This document shows, piece after piece, positions 53,185 to 62,489 of a stretch of DNA of 64,000 nt. Positions within the stretch are counted from its first letter, which is position 1; each line of letters starts with the position of its first letter. The stretch lies in assembly GCF_013407935.1 (NCBI RefSeq), contig NZ_JACBZU010000003.1, positions 372,001-436,000 on the forward strand, read 5' to 3'. A program made the position numbers and the translations under genes. Origin of the DNA: Allomuricauda sp. ARW1Y1 (GTDB taxonomy: Bacteria > Bacteroidota > Bacteroidia > Flavobacteriales > Flavobacteriaceae). The notes under the pieces were generated by a model. That model was not told the origin of the DNA. It made no database searches and saw only the letters and a program-made list of their open reading frames with translations.

Positions 53185-54398
53185 AGAAATATCTATACAT
53201 CTTGATTGGAATAGTTTCCATCGCTTCCATGAACGGACAGGAACTGGAAAGCCTTATCCAACAGGCCGAACTCAACAATCCGGAAATCCAGGCCTTTGAG
53301 CTGCGGTACAATATTGCCTCCGAAAAAGTGAACGAGGTCAACACTTTGCCCAATACTGAGGTAAGTGCCGGACTTTTCGTAAGCGAGCCCGAAACACGGA
53401 CCGGAGCACAGAAAGCACGGTTCTCGGCAAAACAGATGATTCCGTGGTTTGGTACCATTACCGCCCGTGAAAATTATGCAAGCTCATTGGCCGATGCCCA
53501 ATACGAAGAGCTGGTCATTGTCAAAAGGAAATTGGCGTTGTCGGTATCTCAGTCCTATTACCGATTATTCTCGATTAGGGCGAAGCAAAGCGTTTTGGAC
53601 GAGAATATAGAATTGCTGGAAACCTATGAACGATTGGCCTTGACCTCGGTAGAAGTTGGTAATGCCTCCGCAGTAGATGTGTTGCGCTTGCAGATTCGGC
53701 AGAACGAACTGCTTCAGCAAAAAGAAGTTTTGGAACAGGAGTATCTGGCCGAACAAACGCTGTTCAACAATCTATTGAATAGGGACGAACAAACACAAGT
53801 CGAAGTTTACGAAGGGCTTACGGTACCCGAACAAGACCCGATAACGGAAGAAGGAAGCCTTGACCTGCATCCTGAACTTTTAAAGTATGACAAGTTGTAC
53901 GAGTCGGTCGAACAATCTGAAATCTTGAACCAAAAAGAAGCCTTACCGAATCTTGGTTTCGGATTGGATTACGTACCCGTTGCCGAAAGGCCTGATATGT
54001 CTTTCGATGATAACGGAAAGGACATCTTGATGCCGATGGTATCGGTGTCCATCCCGATATTCAACAATAAATACAAATCCATTTCACAACAGAACAAATT
54101 AAGGCAAGAGGAAATAACCGCCCAAAAGCAAGAACGAAGAAACAAGCTCGAAACACTTTTGAGCGAGGCCATTAACAACAGAATGGCTGCCAGGATTCGT
54201 TTTAGGACCCAAACAAAAAATATCGGACAGGCCAAGGACGGAGAGGAAATTCTTATCAAAAGTTACGAGACCGGAACCATCGATTTCAACGATGTGCTCG
54301 ATATTCAAGAGCTTCAGCTTAAGTTTCAAATCAATAGAATAGAATCCATCAAGGGCTACTTTGTGCAGTCGGCCATTATCAATTATCTAAGGAGCTAA
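53181..54398 (+). CDS. cusC: TolC-family outer-membrane efflux factor
   Basis: 405 residues from ATG 53181 (upstream in-frame start lies inside cusA). N-terminal signal peptide (MKKYLYILIGIVSIASMNGQ), then TolC-type long helices and short beta strands in two repeats. It supplies the outer-membrane duct for the CusA pump. In the Zn operon the equivalent is fused to the pump, here it is separate. Confidence 0.9.
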   Translation: MKKYLYILIGIVSIASMNGQELESLIQQAELNNPEIQAFELRYNIASEKVNEVNTLPNTEVSAGLFVSEPETRTGAQKARFSAKQMIPWFGTITARENYASSLADAQYEELVIVKRKLALSVSQSYYRLFSIRAKQSVLDENIELLETYERLALTSVEVGNASAVDVLRLQIRQNELLQQKEVLEQEYLAEQTLFNNLLNRDEQTQVEVYEGLTVPEQDPITEEGSLDLHPELLKYDKLYESVEQSEILNQKEALPNLGFGLDYVPVAERPDMSFDDNGKDILMPMVSVSIPIFNNKYKSISQQNKLRQEEITAQKQERRNKLETLLSEAINNRMAARIRFRTQTKNIGQAKDGEEILIKSYETGTIDFNDVLDIQELQLKFQINRIESIKGYFVQSAIINYLRS

Positions 54399-54473
54399 TA
54401 TCAATTTAGATAAGAGCAAGATCTATAGATTGAATTTAATAAAATCTAATAGCATGACTAAAAAAATAGAATT

Positions 54474-56876
54474 ATGATCAGAAAGATAACAATGATGTGG
54501 GTACTTCTCATTTCATGCGTAGGCGTTGCCCAAGTAGGGACCAATGGCCAAGATAGAAAAGAAGAAGGTAGACCGGTTAATGAGTACAACCTTACTATTG
54601 AAGAAAATGAAATGACGCTCGCTGGTGTAACCGCTAAAGGAATGACCATCAATGGCGGAATTCCCGGTCCAGTTTTGGAATTTAACGAAGGGGACCTTGC
54701 CATCATTAACGTGACCAATAAAATGGATGTGGAAACATCGGTGCATTGGCACGGTTTGATACTTCCCAATTTTTATGACGGTGTGCCTTATTTGACTACG
54801 CCACCTATTAAACCAGGAACAACTTTTCAGTACAGAATCCCAATAAACCAATCGGGCACCTACTGGTACCATTCCCATACGATGCTACAGGAGCAAAGCG
54901 GTGTTTATGGGTCTATTATTATTCACCCAAAAGAAAAAACTCTGGAATATGACAAGGATTTGGTTGTGGTACTCTCTGATTGGACCAACGAAAATCCTAT
55001 GAATGTTTTGCGAAACCTTAAAAGAGGAAATGAGTGGTATCAGGTCAAAAAAGGTACGGCGGTTCCTTTGAGCCGAGTTATCAAGGAAAGTGCATTTGGT
55101 GCACAACTGAAATTTTGGAGAGACCGTATGGAAGGAGCCGATATAGCCGACATCTATTATCCGGCATTTCTGACCAATGGAAAATCATTGGCCGAGTATC
55201 CCGAATTCAAAACAGGCGAAAAAGTACGTCTTCGCTTTATCAATGCATCCGCCTCTACCTATTACTGGATGGATTTTGGCGGTGGCAACCCTATGGTCGT
55301 TGCGGGCGACGGTATTGATGTGGAACCTGTACTTAAAAGCCGTTTCCTTTTTGGTATTGCCGAAACATATGATGTTATCGTAACCATTCCCGAAGGTACT
55401 TTGGAAGTTACCGCCACCGCTCAAGATGGTTCTGGTAGCACCTCGTTGCGCTTGGGACAGGGAAGCCTGTATCCTGCAAAAAGAATTGAGAGACCTGACA
55501 AGGTTGCAATGATGAAACAAATGGCCAAAATGGATATGAAGATGGGCGCACCTGCAATGGTGGGTAACAAAAAGAAAAAAACACCCGAGTTTTTGAAGGA
55601 GAATTACGGGATGAAAATGGATATGAAAGATGGCCGGATGAATATGGGAATGCAAGATAAAATGTCAATGAATAAAGGCGAAATGGGCGATAATATGAAG
55701 ATGGACAAAAAGATGAACGGTATGGCAGGAACGAACCCGCCTGCCGGACGGGCAGGAAAAGATTCAATGCCAATGAAATCTACCGAACCTTCGCATAAGA
55801 TGGGAGGCCATATGGGGCACGATATGCCTATGATGAAGAAAGACACTTCATCTTTTGATTACGATACTCGTAAAACCTATTTCAACTATGATTTCTTAAA
55901 AGCGAGGGAAAATACCACCTACAAGGCTGATTTGCCCGTAAACGACATTCTATTGAACCTGACCGGAAATATGCAACGCTATGTGTGGAGTATGAACGGT
56001 GTGCCACTTTCAGAAACGGATAAGATTAAAATAAAGGGTGGTGAAGTAACCCGCATTACCCTTAACAACCTAACGATGATGCACCACCCGATGCACCTTC
56101 ACGGTCATTATTTTAGGGTAATCAATGAAAATGGTGAGCGCTCGCCGTTGAAACACACCGTGAATGTGCCACCGATGCAGAAAGTGGTCATCGAGTTCTA
56201 TAACGAGGAGTATGGCGATTGGTTCTTTCACTGCCACATCCTGTACCATATGATGGGCGGTATGGCTCGTGTATTCAGCTATGATACCCCAAGGGATGAA
56301 AGGATGAAAGGTTTTCCCGTTCAAAAACTGATTGACGAAACAGACCATTTCTATTCTTGGGGATTGTTGCGTGCAGGCTCAAACTTTAACGAACTATTTC
56401 TAATGTCAAGCAATATTCGGAATGGTTTTGCTTTACGGGCAGAGTTCGACTATGACAAAAACCTTGAAGCCGAAGTGAACTATGATAGATACCTAAATGA
56501 TTGGGTGCGCCTCTATGTAGGAGTGAATACCGAAACGTCCACACCCAACTCATATGACAACTTCAATACGGTAGGTCTAATTGGTGTAAAATACTTTACA
56601 CCTTACCGATTTAATGTAGATGTGAGTATGGACCATCAATTGCGCCCAAGGATTCGTCTGGACAGGGAAATCCTGATTTTTCCAAGAATTTTTTTGGAAG
56701 GTGAATATGAATATCGAGCAGACTTTGGTTGGGTGAACGATATTGGGGATTCATCTTATCAAAGCGAAACCCAGTGGTTGGTGGGAGCCTCTTATATCCT
56801 ATCCCGAAATTTTTCAATACAAGCAAATTACAACAACCGATATGGCTGGGGTGGCGGCCTTTTAGCCCGATTTTAA
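54474..56876 (+). CDS. copA: Multicopper oxidase (CopA-like) with Met-rich loop and C-terminal CopB-like domain
   Basis: 800 residues with a signal peptide. Copper ligands: HWH at 91-93, HSH at 133-135, HHPMHLHGH at 537-545 and the T1 region His586-Cys587-His588, His592, Met597. Residues about 345-455 are a Met/Lys/Asp-rich insert (MKMDMK, MNMGMQDKM), the Cu(I)-binding loop of CopA-type oxidases, and include PAGRAG from a palindromic DNA insert. From about residue 635 the protein continues with alternating beta strands of a small outer-membrane (CopB-like) barrel. It oxidises Cu(I) in the periplasm. Confidence 0.9.
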   Translation: MIRKITMMWVLLISCVGVAQVGTNGQDRKEEGRPVNEYNLTIEENEMTLAGVTAKGMTINGGIPGPVLEFNEGDLAIINVTNKMDVETSVHWHGLILPNFYDGVPYLTTPPIKPGTTFQYRIPINQSGTYWYHSHTMLQEQSGVYGSIIIHPKEKTLEYDKDLVVVLSDWTNENPMNVLRNLKRGNEWYQVKKGTAVPLSRVIKESAFGAQLKFWRDRMEGADIADIYYPAFLTNGKSLAEYPEFKTGEKVRLRFINASASTYYWMDFGGGNPMVVAGDGIDVEPVLKSRFLFGIAETYDVIVTIPEGTLEVTATAQDGSGSTSLRLGQGSLYPAKRIERPDKVAMMKQMAKMDMKMGAPAMVGNKKKKTPEFLKENYGMKMDMKDGRMNMGMQDKMSMNKGEMGDNMKMDKKMNGMAGTNPPAGRAGKDSMPMKSTEPSHKMGGHMGHDMPMMKKDTSSFDYDTRKTYFNYDFLKARENTTYKADLPVNDILLNLTGNMQRYVWSMNGVPLSETDKIKIKGGEVTRITLNNLTMMHHPMHLHGHYFRVINENGERSPLKHTVNVPPMQKVVIEFYNEEYGDWFFHCHILYHMMGGMARVFSYDTPRDERMKGFPVQKLIDETDHFYSWGLLRAGSNFNELFLMSSNIRNGFALRAEFDYDKNLEAEVNYDRYLNDWVRLYVGVNTETSTPNSYDNFNTVGLIGVKYFTPYRFNVDVSMDHQLRPRIRLDREILIFPRIFLEGEYEYRADFGWVNDIGDSSYQSETQWLVGASYILSRNFSIQANYNNRYGWGGGLLARF
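55740..55756. repeat. REP-like palindrome inside the oxidase Met-rich loop
   Basis: CCTGCC-GGACG-GGCAGG, a GC-rich palindrome in an otherwise AT-rich loop. It encodes PAGRAG in frame. Similar CTGCC/GGCAG palindromes are scattered in several Bacteroidetes genomes; only one copy is seen in this window. Confidence 0.5.
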
Positions 56877-56901
56877 CAAGTAACAATTTAAAACAAAAAA
56901 A

Positions 56902-57498
56902 ATGAAGACAGTAAAAAGAACAATGAGCACAATGGCACTTGCTGCCACAATGATTCTAACCGTTTCCTGCAAGGATGGAAACAAGAATGAACCAGCTGCA
57001 CCTATGAGCAACGAGATGCATCAGGAAACGATGGATGACAAGGACGATATGGCTATGGGCAAAAATCAAGATGCCAAGGCCGAGGCCATATTAAAGGGCT
57101 ATTTCAATCTAAAAGATGCTTTGGTAAACGATGACAATTCCAAAGCAAAGGAACTGGGCAACACCTTGGCACAATCGCTCAAATCCTTTGATGCATCGAG
57201 CTATGCGGACAGCGAGCAGAACGAACTAAAGGACATCATCGAAGATGCCACCGAACACGCCGAACATATTGGCGAGAGCGATATAGCACACCAACGCGAG
57301 CATTTTAAGACGCTCAGTAAGGATATGGCCGATATGGTGGCGATAACAGGAACATCAATGAAAATTTATGAGCAATACTGCCCAATGTACGATAACAACA
57401 AAGGCGGTGCTTGGCTCAGTATGAACGAAGAAATCAGAAACCCCTATTTCGGTGCCCAAATGCTGAAATGTGGAAAGGTGCAACGTGAAATCAATTAA
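56902..57498 (+). CDS. DUF3347-domain lipoprotein
   Basis: 198 residues: lipoprotein signal ending at about Cys23 (LTVSCKDG), a Met/Asp-rich linker, and the DUF3347 domain (about 50-195) with ASSYADSEQNEL, and the diagnostic YCPMYDNNKGGAWLSMNEEI then NPYFGAQMLKCG. A periplasmic copper-binding role is assumed for this family, often linked to CusB. It lies directly before the heme-binding gene. Confidence 0.88.
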   Translation: MKTVKRTMSTMALAATMILTVSCKDGNKNEPAAPMSNEMHQETMDDKDDMAMGKNQDAKAEAILKGYFNLKDALVNDDNSKAKELGNTLAQSLKSFDASSYADSEQNELKDIIEDATEHAEHIGESDIAHQREHFKTLSKDMADMVAITGTSMKIYEQYCPMYDNNKGGAWLSMNEEIRNPYFGAQMLKCGKVQREIN

Positions 57499-57951
57499 GT
57501 GAAAGTAGTAAAAATCATAGCGTGGATAGCATTGATTGCCTTTGTGGTCATCCAATTTTTCCCTGTGGATTATAACCAGAGCGAAATAGTGCCACAAACC
57601 GATTTTATGCTCGTGAACAAAGTACCTGCAACGGTTGAACAATCGTTGCGGGTTTCCTGCTATGATTGCCACAGTAACAATACCAATTATCCTTGGTATA
57701 GCAAAATTCAACCATCTGCTTGGTATTTGGAACATCATATTAAGGAAGGAAAGGCAGAATTGAATTTCAACGAATGGGATGACCTTTCAGACCGTAGGAA
57801 AACCAGCAAATTAAGGTCAATTATAAGCCAGATTGAGGATGGTGAAATGCCTTTGGATAGCTATACACTGATTCATTGGAATGCTAAACTGGATACGGTT
57901 GCAAAAACACAAATCATAGAGTATCTGCAACGGTTAAAGGATAATTTATAA
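57499..57951 (+). CDS. Heme-binding domain protein (c-type, membrane-anchored)
   Basis: 150 residues from a GTG start that follows the DUF3347 stop without a gap. One N-terminal helix (IIAWIALIAFVVIQFF) and a heme-attachment CYDCH (about residue 54), followed by NYPWYSKIQPSAWYLE, the signature of the haem_bd family (DUF1549-like start). Probably faces the periplasm and donates or takes electrons in the copper oxidase branch. Confidence 0.88.
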   Translation: MKVVKIIAWIALIAFVVIQFFPVDYNQSEIVPQTDFMLVNKVPATVEQSLRVSCYDCHSNNTNYPWYSKIQPSAWYLEHHIKEGKAELNFNEWDDLSDRRKTSKLRSIISQIEDGEMPLDSYTLIHWNAKLDTVAKTQIIEYLQRLKDNL

Positions 57952-57954
57952 AGT

Positions 57955-58016
57955 CCTGAAAGGGAAACGCGGCTTTTTTCATTGGTTGGTTAGTAGAATG
58001 CGTTTCCCTTGTCAGG
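57955..58016 (+). other. Long imperfect hairpin before the GltB-like gene
   Basis: The left arm CCTGAAAGGGAAACGC (57955-57970) is complementary to the right arm GCGTTTCCCTTGTCAGG (58000-58016), all paired but one bulged base, around a 29-base loop. It fills the whole gap between two genes and ends 10 bases before the ATG at 58027. No T-run follows. It could be a translational switch, a processing site or a small mobile element. Confidence 0.6.
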
Positions 58017-58026
58017 CGCTATATTT

Positions 58027-59523
58027 ATGAGAAGAGAATTTCTTATCGTTTCTATTGCAATCCTCGCAGTTTTAGTCGGGATGTCATTAATCTACCCAAA
58101 AGTGCGGTGGGCAATGCTTGTGGTCGTCCCGCCCGTTTTTTTGGGATTCATCGATTATTATCAAAAGGAAAATAACATACGTCGCAACTATCCCCTTTTC
58201 GGTAGGGTTACAGAATTATTGGAGAAACAACGTCACGTCGTTCAAGAAACGGTTTTATTGAATAGAACAGAGGGAAAACCTTTCAATTGGATACAGAAAG
58301 AAATTGTTTATAAACGTGCCGAGGACGCGGTCAAAAACCAACCTTTTGGAACGCAGATTCCGTATTACGAAGTTGGTCGCGAATGGTTTACCCATTCCAC
58401 CTATCCTGCAAAGGAAATCAAAGATGATTTTAGGGTTACCATAGGGAGTTCAAAATGCACAAAACCCTATTCGGCAAGCATCCTAAATCTGGCTGGAATG
58501 AGCTATGGTTCCATAAGCAAAAATGCGACCCTTGCCTTTAATGGTGGTGCAAAAATCGCAGGCTTTGCCCAAAATACTGGCGAAGGTGGATTTACCCCCT
58601 ACCATCAGGAATATGGAGCCGACGTTATTTTTCAGTTTGGCACTGGATATTTTGGATGTAGGACAGAAGATGGGAATTTCGACCATAAAAAATTTGCGGA
58701 AATCGCATCCAATGAGGTGGTCAAAATGATTGAGATAAAAGTCTCACAATGTGCAAAACCCGGTTTTGGTGCTATTCTTCCTGCCAAAAAAAATACCGAG
58801 GAAATCGCAAAGTACAGGGACGTAGAAAAAGGAACCGAAATTTTATCGCCACCACATCACGCCGCATTTGGTACTGATTTGGAAATGATTGCCTTTATAC
58901 AAGAATTACGAAAGCTTTCTGAAGGGAAGCCCATAGGGATTAAAATGTGCATCGGGCAGAAAGACGAATTCGAACGAATGGTTCGCACTTTTACTGAAAA
59001 GCAAAACTATCCAGATTTTATAGCCATAGACGGTGCAGAGGGTGGTTCCGGTGCTGCACATATGGAATCGCTACATTGGGCCGGGCTTCCCATAATTGAA
59101 GCGATACATTTTGCACATTCCATTTTAAAGAAATATAAGCTTCGTGATGAAATAAAATTAATGGCAGCAGGAAAAATAATATCGGCTTTTGATATCTATA
59201 AAATGTTGGCACTTGGTGCCGATGCCTGCTACAGCGCAAGGGGGATGATGTTTGCCTTGGGCTGCGTACAATCCTTAAAATGCAATCTGGATACCTGCCC
59301 TACGGGAATCACCACAATGGTACCTTCAAGGGTCGCATCATTGGTAGTAGAAGATAAAAAGACCAAAGTAGCCAACTACCATAAAAACACCATTGAAGCT
59401 TTTAAGGAGCTGCTAAAATCAATGGGAATTGAAAATAGAAGGGGTATCGACAAAAAGTACATAATAAGAAGAATCAACGAGAATGAAACAAAAGGCTATG
59501 ATGAGATTTTTATGGATAACTAA
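58027..59523 (+). CDS. FMN-binding glutamate synthase-family protein (GltB-like)
   Basis: 498 residues. Two helices at the N-terminus (about 4-22 and 28-47) anchor it in the membrane, unlike true GltB. The TIM-barrel FMN domain shows GMSYGSISKNATLAFNGG, PGFGAILPAKKN, DGAEGGSGAAHMES and GADACYSARGMMFALGC, with the 3Fe-4S cysteine pattern CNLDTCPTGITT. Lacks the glutaminase domain. ATG 58027 preferred to the TTG at 58009, which lies in the hairpin. Probably an FMN-linked oxidoreductase with unknown substrate. Confidence 0.87.
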   Translation: MRREFLIVSIAILAVLVGMSLIYPKVRWAMLVVVPPVFLGFIDYYQKENNIRRNYPLFGRVTELLEKQRHVVQETVLLNRTEGKPFNWIQKEIVYKRAEDAVKNQPFGTQIPYYEVGREWFTHSTYPAKEIKDDFRVTIGSSKCTKPYSASILNLAGMSYGSISKNATLAFNGGAKIAGFAQNTGEGGFTPYHQEYGADVIFQFGTGYFGCRTEDGNFDHKKFAEIASNEVVKMIEIKVSQCAKPGFGAILPAKKNTEEIAKYRDVEKGTEILSPPHHAAFGTDLEMIAFIQELRKLSEGKPIGIKMCIGQKDEFERMVRTFTEKQNYPDFIAIDGAEGGSGAAHMESLHWAGLPIIEAIHFAHSILKKYKLRDEIKLMAAGKIISAFDIYKMLALGADACYSARGMMFALGCVQSLKCNLDTCPTGITTMVPSRVASLVVEDKKTKVANYHKNTIEAFKELLKSMGIENRRGIDKKYIIRRINENETKGYDEIFMDN

Positions 59524-59528
59524 TAAGA

Positions 59529-60077
59529 ATGGATAAAGAAGAGGACATAGAAACCACAAGAGCGTTTTATGGGCAGCTTTTCGATAGCTCAAAGTATGTT
59601 CTATTGGTGATGCTTTTTGCTTCAGTAATAGAACTGTTTGCGCTACCTACTATGGAAGGGTCTTATGCTATGTTTATCCTACTGGCCTTAACATTACTAA
59701 AGATAGGATTCATTATAGCCTTGTCCTTTAACCAACTAATGAAGATAATTGGTCAGAGCCATCTATTGAGCCACGTACTGGTGTTGTTTGGATACCTGAT
59801 TGTGTTGATAGTTTTCTCGTTTGCAATAGATTACACAGCGTTGCAGTTTGTGGATGCTATTCATTTTAAAATGGACAACAGTATTGGCAATGATGGACTG
59901 TCAGTATTTTTTGATTTATCCTATTTCAGTTTGATAACATTCTCATCAGTAGGATATGGTGATATAGTCCCAATTTCCTTACCCGCGAAAACCTTGGTGG
60001 CGCTTGAAGTGGCACTACGATTTTTCGTCCTGGTCTTTGGTATCGCAAATGTGAATAGAATACGAGTAAATAAATAA
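59529..60077 (+). CDS. Two-pore-type potassium channel protein
   Basis: 182 residues with four helices and the pore filter SSVGYGDIVP near residues 139-147, close to the canonical TVGYGD. No RCK domain. Possibly K+-selective and stress-linked. Five bases after the GltB-like gene, same operon. Confidence 0.82.
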   Translation: MDKEEDIETTRAFYGQLFDSSKYVLLVMLFASVIELFALPTMEGSYAMFILLALTLLKIGFIIALSFNQLMKIIGQSHLLSHVLVLFGYLIVLIVFSFAIDYTALQFVDAIHFKMDNSIGNDGLSVFFDLSYFSLITFSSVGYGDIVPISLPAKTLVALEVALRFFVLVFGIANVNRIRVNK

Positions 60078-60094
60078 CCCTTAAAACTAAAAGT

Positions 60095-60571
60095 ATGCAA
60101 ACACTAAAATTAACCACAGTAACAATGTTGCTCATAATAGCGACAAGCCCGCTATTTGGTCAAGATACAAAAACAGAAAAAGAAGCAGTGCTTTCAGTAA
60201 TGAAAAGCTATAAGGATGCCCTACAAAACCTAACGACCGAAGGTACTTTCGAATTATTTACCGAGGATTCGGAGGTTTTTGAATCGGGAGGTGTCGAGGG
60301 TACGTACAACCACTATATAGAGCACCATTTAGGACCGGAATTAGGTCATTTTGAAAAATTCGAATTTTCAGATTATGAAATCGATGTAAAGTTAGATGTA
60401 CCCTATGCCTTTACTACCGAAACATACGTATATACCATTGTCCTCAATCCGGACGACAAGGGAAATAGCCGGACCATAAAGAAAAAAGGGGTAGCAACCT
60501 CAATCCTTAAAAAAATAGATGGAAAATGGAAAATAATAAAAACCCATTCATCTTCAAGAAATACTAAGTAA
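60095..60571 (+). CDS. Secreted NTF2-like protein (DUF4440-type)
   Basis: 158 residues. Signal peptide to about residue 22 (LFGQDTK) then an NTF2-like cone fold: VLSVMKSYKDALQNLTTEGTFELFTEDSEVF, then beta strands with GVATSILKKIDGKWKIIKTHSSS. The family contains small-molecule-binding and enzyme members; no active site is clear. Same operon. Confidence 0.8.
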   Translation: MQTLKLTTVTMLLIIATSPLFGQDTKTEKEAVLSVMKSYKDALQNLTTEGTFELFTEDSEVFESGGVEGTYNHYIEHHLGPELGHFEKFEFSDYEIDVKLDVPYAFTTETYVYTIVLNPDDKGNSRTIKKKGVATSILKKIDGKWKIIKTHSSSRNTK

Positions 60572-60577
60572 CAACCG

Positions 60578-61156
60578 ATGAGTAGATATATTTCAATAAG
60601 TATAGTGTTCGGTCTTCTTCTTATTACCAGCTGTAAAGAGAAGAAAACCGAGCCATTGCCAGAACAGGAAAAAGAAACAACCACAGACCAACCGCCAAAA
60701 AAAGTGTTAAGCCCCCACACCTCTGCAATGGCGACCATTGGTAATGCGCACATCCATATTGATTATTCATCGCCAGGGGTTAGGGACAGGATGATTTTTG
60801 GTGGTTTGCTGGCGTATGACCAAGTCTGGCAAGCTGGAGCACATATGGCTACGTGGATAGAGACAGATACGGATTTAGAAATAGATGGTAAGGAATTGAA
60901 AGCAGGTAAATATGGATTTTTTACCATTCCTTCAAAAGAAGAATGGACCATCATTTTAAATTCCAATTGGAACCAGCACGGAAAGGATGAATATGACGAA
61001 AAAGATGATGTAATACGATTTAAGGTAACACCGATTATTGCAGATAGTCTAAAAGAACACTTAGAATATAATATCAAGAAAATTAGTGATACTCAAGGTG
61101 AGATAACATTAGCGTGGGAAAAAGTTAAAGTAGTAATTCCATTCAAAGTAAAATAA
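60578..61156 (+). CDS. DUF2911-family lipoprotein
   Basis: 192 residues: lipoprotein signal ending at Cys19 (LLITSCKEK), then a beta-rich DUF2911 domain with SPGVRDRMIFGGLLAYDQVWQAG, WIETDTDLEIDGKELKAG and GKYGFFTIP. Typical of Bacteroidetes outer-envelope proteins; molecular role unknown. Six bases from the previous gene. Confidence 0.87.
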   Translation: MSRYISISIVFGLLLITSCKEKKTEPLPEQEKETTTDQPPKKVLSPHTSAMATIGNAHIHIDYSSPGVRDRMIFGGLLAYDQVWQAGAHMATWIETDTDLEIDGKELKAGKYGFFTIPSKEEWTIILNSNWNQHGKDEYDEKDDVIRFKVTPIIADSLKEHLEYNIKKISDTQGEITLAWEKVKVVIPFKVK

Positions 61157-61241
61157 CAAGATAGGGTCAACAAGTATACGATAATAAAAAAATTAAAACC
61201 ACGTGTATCATCAAAGAATAAAAAATAATACAGTTTAAACC

Positions 61242-62468
61242 GTGAACGAATTTTTAAAACAATGGGGCGAAGCCGCCTATACGACCACCGGATTTTTCTG
61301 GATGGCGCTTTGGGCATTCATTTTGGGTTATATCATCAGTAGTATGATACAGATTTTCGTGACAGAAAAACGGATGCAAAAAACAATGGGCGAAAACGAA
61401 GGCAAAAGTGTGCTGTTGGGCACGTTTTTCGGTTTTATAAGTAGCTCGTGCAGTTTTTCTGCTCTGGCAGGTACAAAATCCATTTTTAAGAAAGGGGCAA
61501 GTTTTGTGTCTTCCATTGCTTTTCTGTTGGCATCGACCAATCTCGTAATTGAATTGGGCATTATTATTTCCATCTTTTTGGGGTGGCAATTTGTGGTCGG
61601 GGAGTATGTTGGGGGTCTATTGCTGATATTGATTTCTTGGATTCTTATTCGGGTCATCAATCCAAAAAAACTTATTGAAAAAGCCCGTAAGAATCTCGAA
61701 AATGAAGATGATGATGAGATGGACGGTTCCAAAGGTTGGAAGAAACAAATAACTAACGAAGACAGTTGGGCGCGCGTTGCCAAAAAATATAAGATGGAAT
61801 GGCAAATGGTTTGGAAGGATGTCACCGTTGGCTTTACCATCGCTGGAATCGTAGCGGCCTTTGTACCCGATTCCTTCTTTCAGACCCTTTTCATAAACAG
61901 TGGCCAGGGCAAAACGGATTTCACCTTTCTTGAAATTCTCGAACATATCGTGGTCGGTCCCGTAGCGGCTTTTCTCACATTCATCGGCTCTATGGGAAAC
62001 ATCCCTCTGGCGGCATTGCTGTTCGGTAAAGGGGTCAGCTTTGCGGGCGTGATGGCCTTTATCTTTAGTGATTTGGTGGTCTTTCCCGTTCTGCGCATCA
62101 ATGCTAAGTACTACGGTTGGAAAATGTCATTTTTCATTCTGTTTCTATTGTTTACGGCACTGATTGGCACTTCGCTGGCCCTGCACTATGGTTTCGATTT
62201 GTTGGGAATGCTGCCCGACCCAGCACAGGTCAAGATTCAGGACAAGGAACACTTTAAGATTGACTACACATTCTATCTCAATCTTGTCTTTCTTACAATC
62301 TCAGGATACTTGATATATCTGGGCTTTTATAAGAAAAAGGATGTAGAACACTCTATGAGCGAAATGGCACCCAAAAGCCCTTTGCTCGAAAAGATTTTGA
62401 AATATGCGGCCTTTATCTGTTATGTATGGCTTGCGAGTGGATTGATTGTAAAATTTTTAGTGAACTAA
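61242..62468 (+). CDS. Permease, UPF0718/ArsP-like (YraQ type)
   Basis: 408 residues with a GTG start. Eight to ten helices in two halves separated by a charged cytoplasmic loop (about 145-195, MDGSKGW). The conserved SSSCSFSA loop in half one and GSMGNIPLAALL in half two match the permease family. Members export trivalent organoarsenicals or are placed with copper and metal genes; here likely metal or thiol compounds. Downstream genes: PepSY protein. Confidence 0.85.
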   Translation: MNEFLKQWGEAAYTTTGFFWMALWAFILGYIISSMIQIFVTEKRMQKTMGENEGKSVLLGTFFGFISSSCSFSALAGTKSIFKKGASFVSSIAFLLASTNLVIELGIIISIFLGWQFVVGEYVGGLLLILISWILIRVINPKKLIEKARKNLENEDDDEMDGSKGWKKQITNEDSWARVAKKYKMEWQMVWKDVTVGFTIAGIVAAFVPDSFFQTLFINSGQGKTDFTFLEILEHIVVGPVAAFLTFIGSMGNIPLAALLFGKGVSFAGVMAFIFSDLVVFPVLRINAKYYGWKMSFFILFLLFTALIGTSLALHYGFDLLGMLPDPAQVKIQDKEHFKIDYTFYLNLVFLTISGYLIYLGFYKKKDVEHSMSEMAPKSPLLEKILKYAAFICYVWLASGLIVKFLVN

Positions 62469-62489
62469 ATTACAGATAGTAAATTAATT

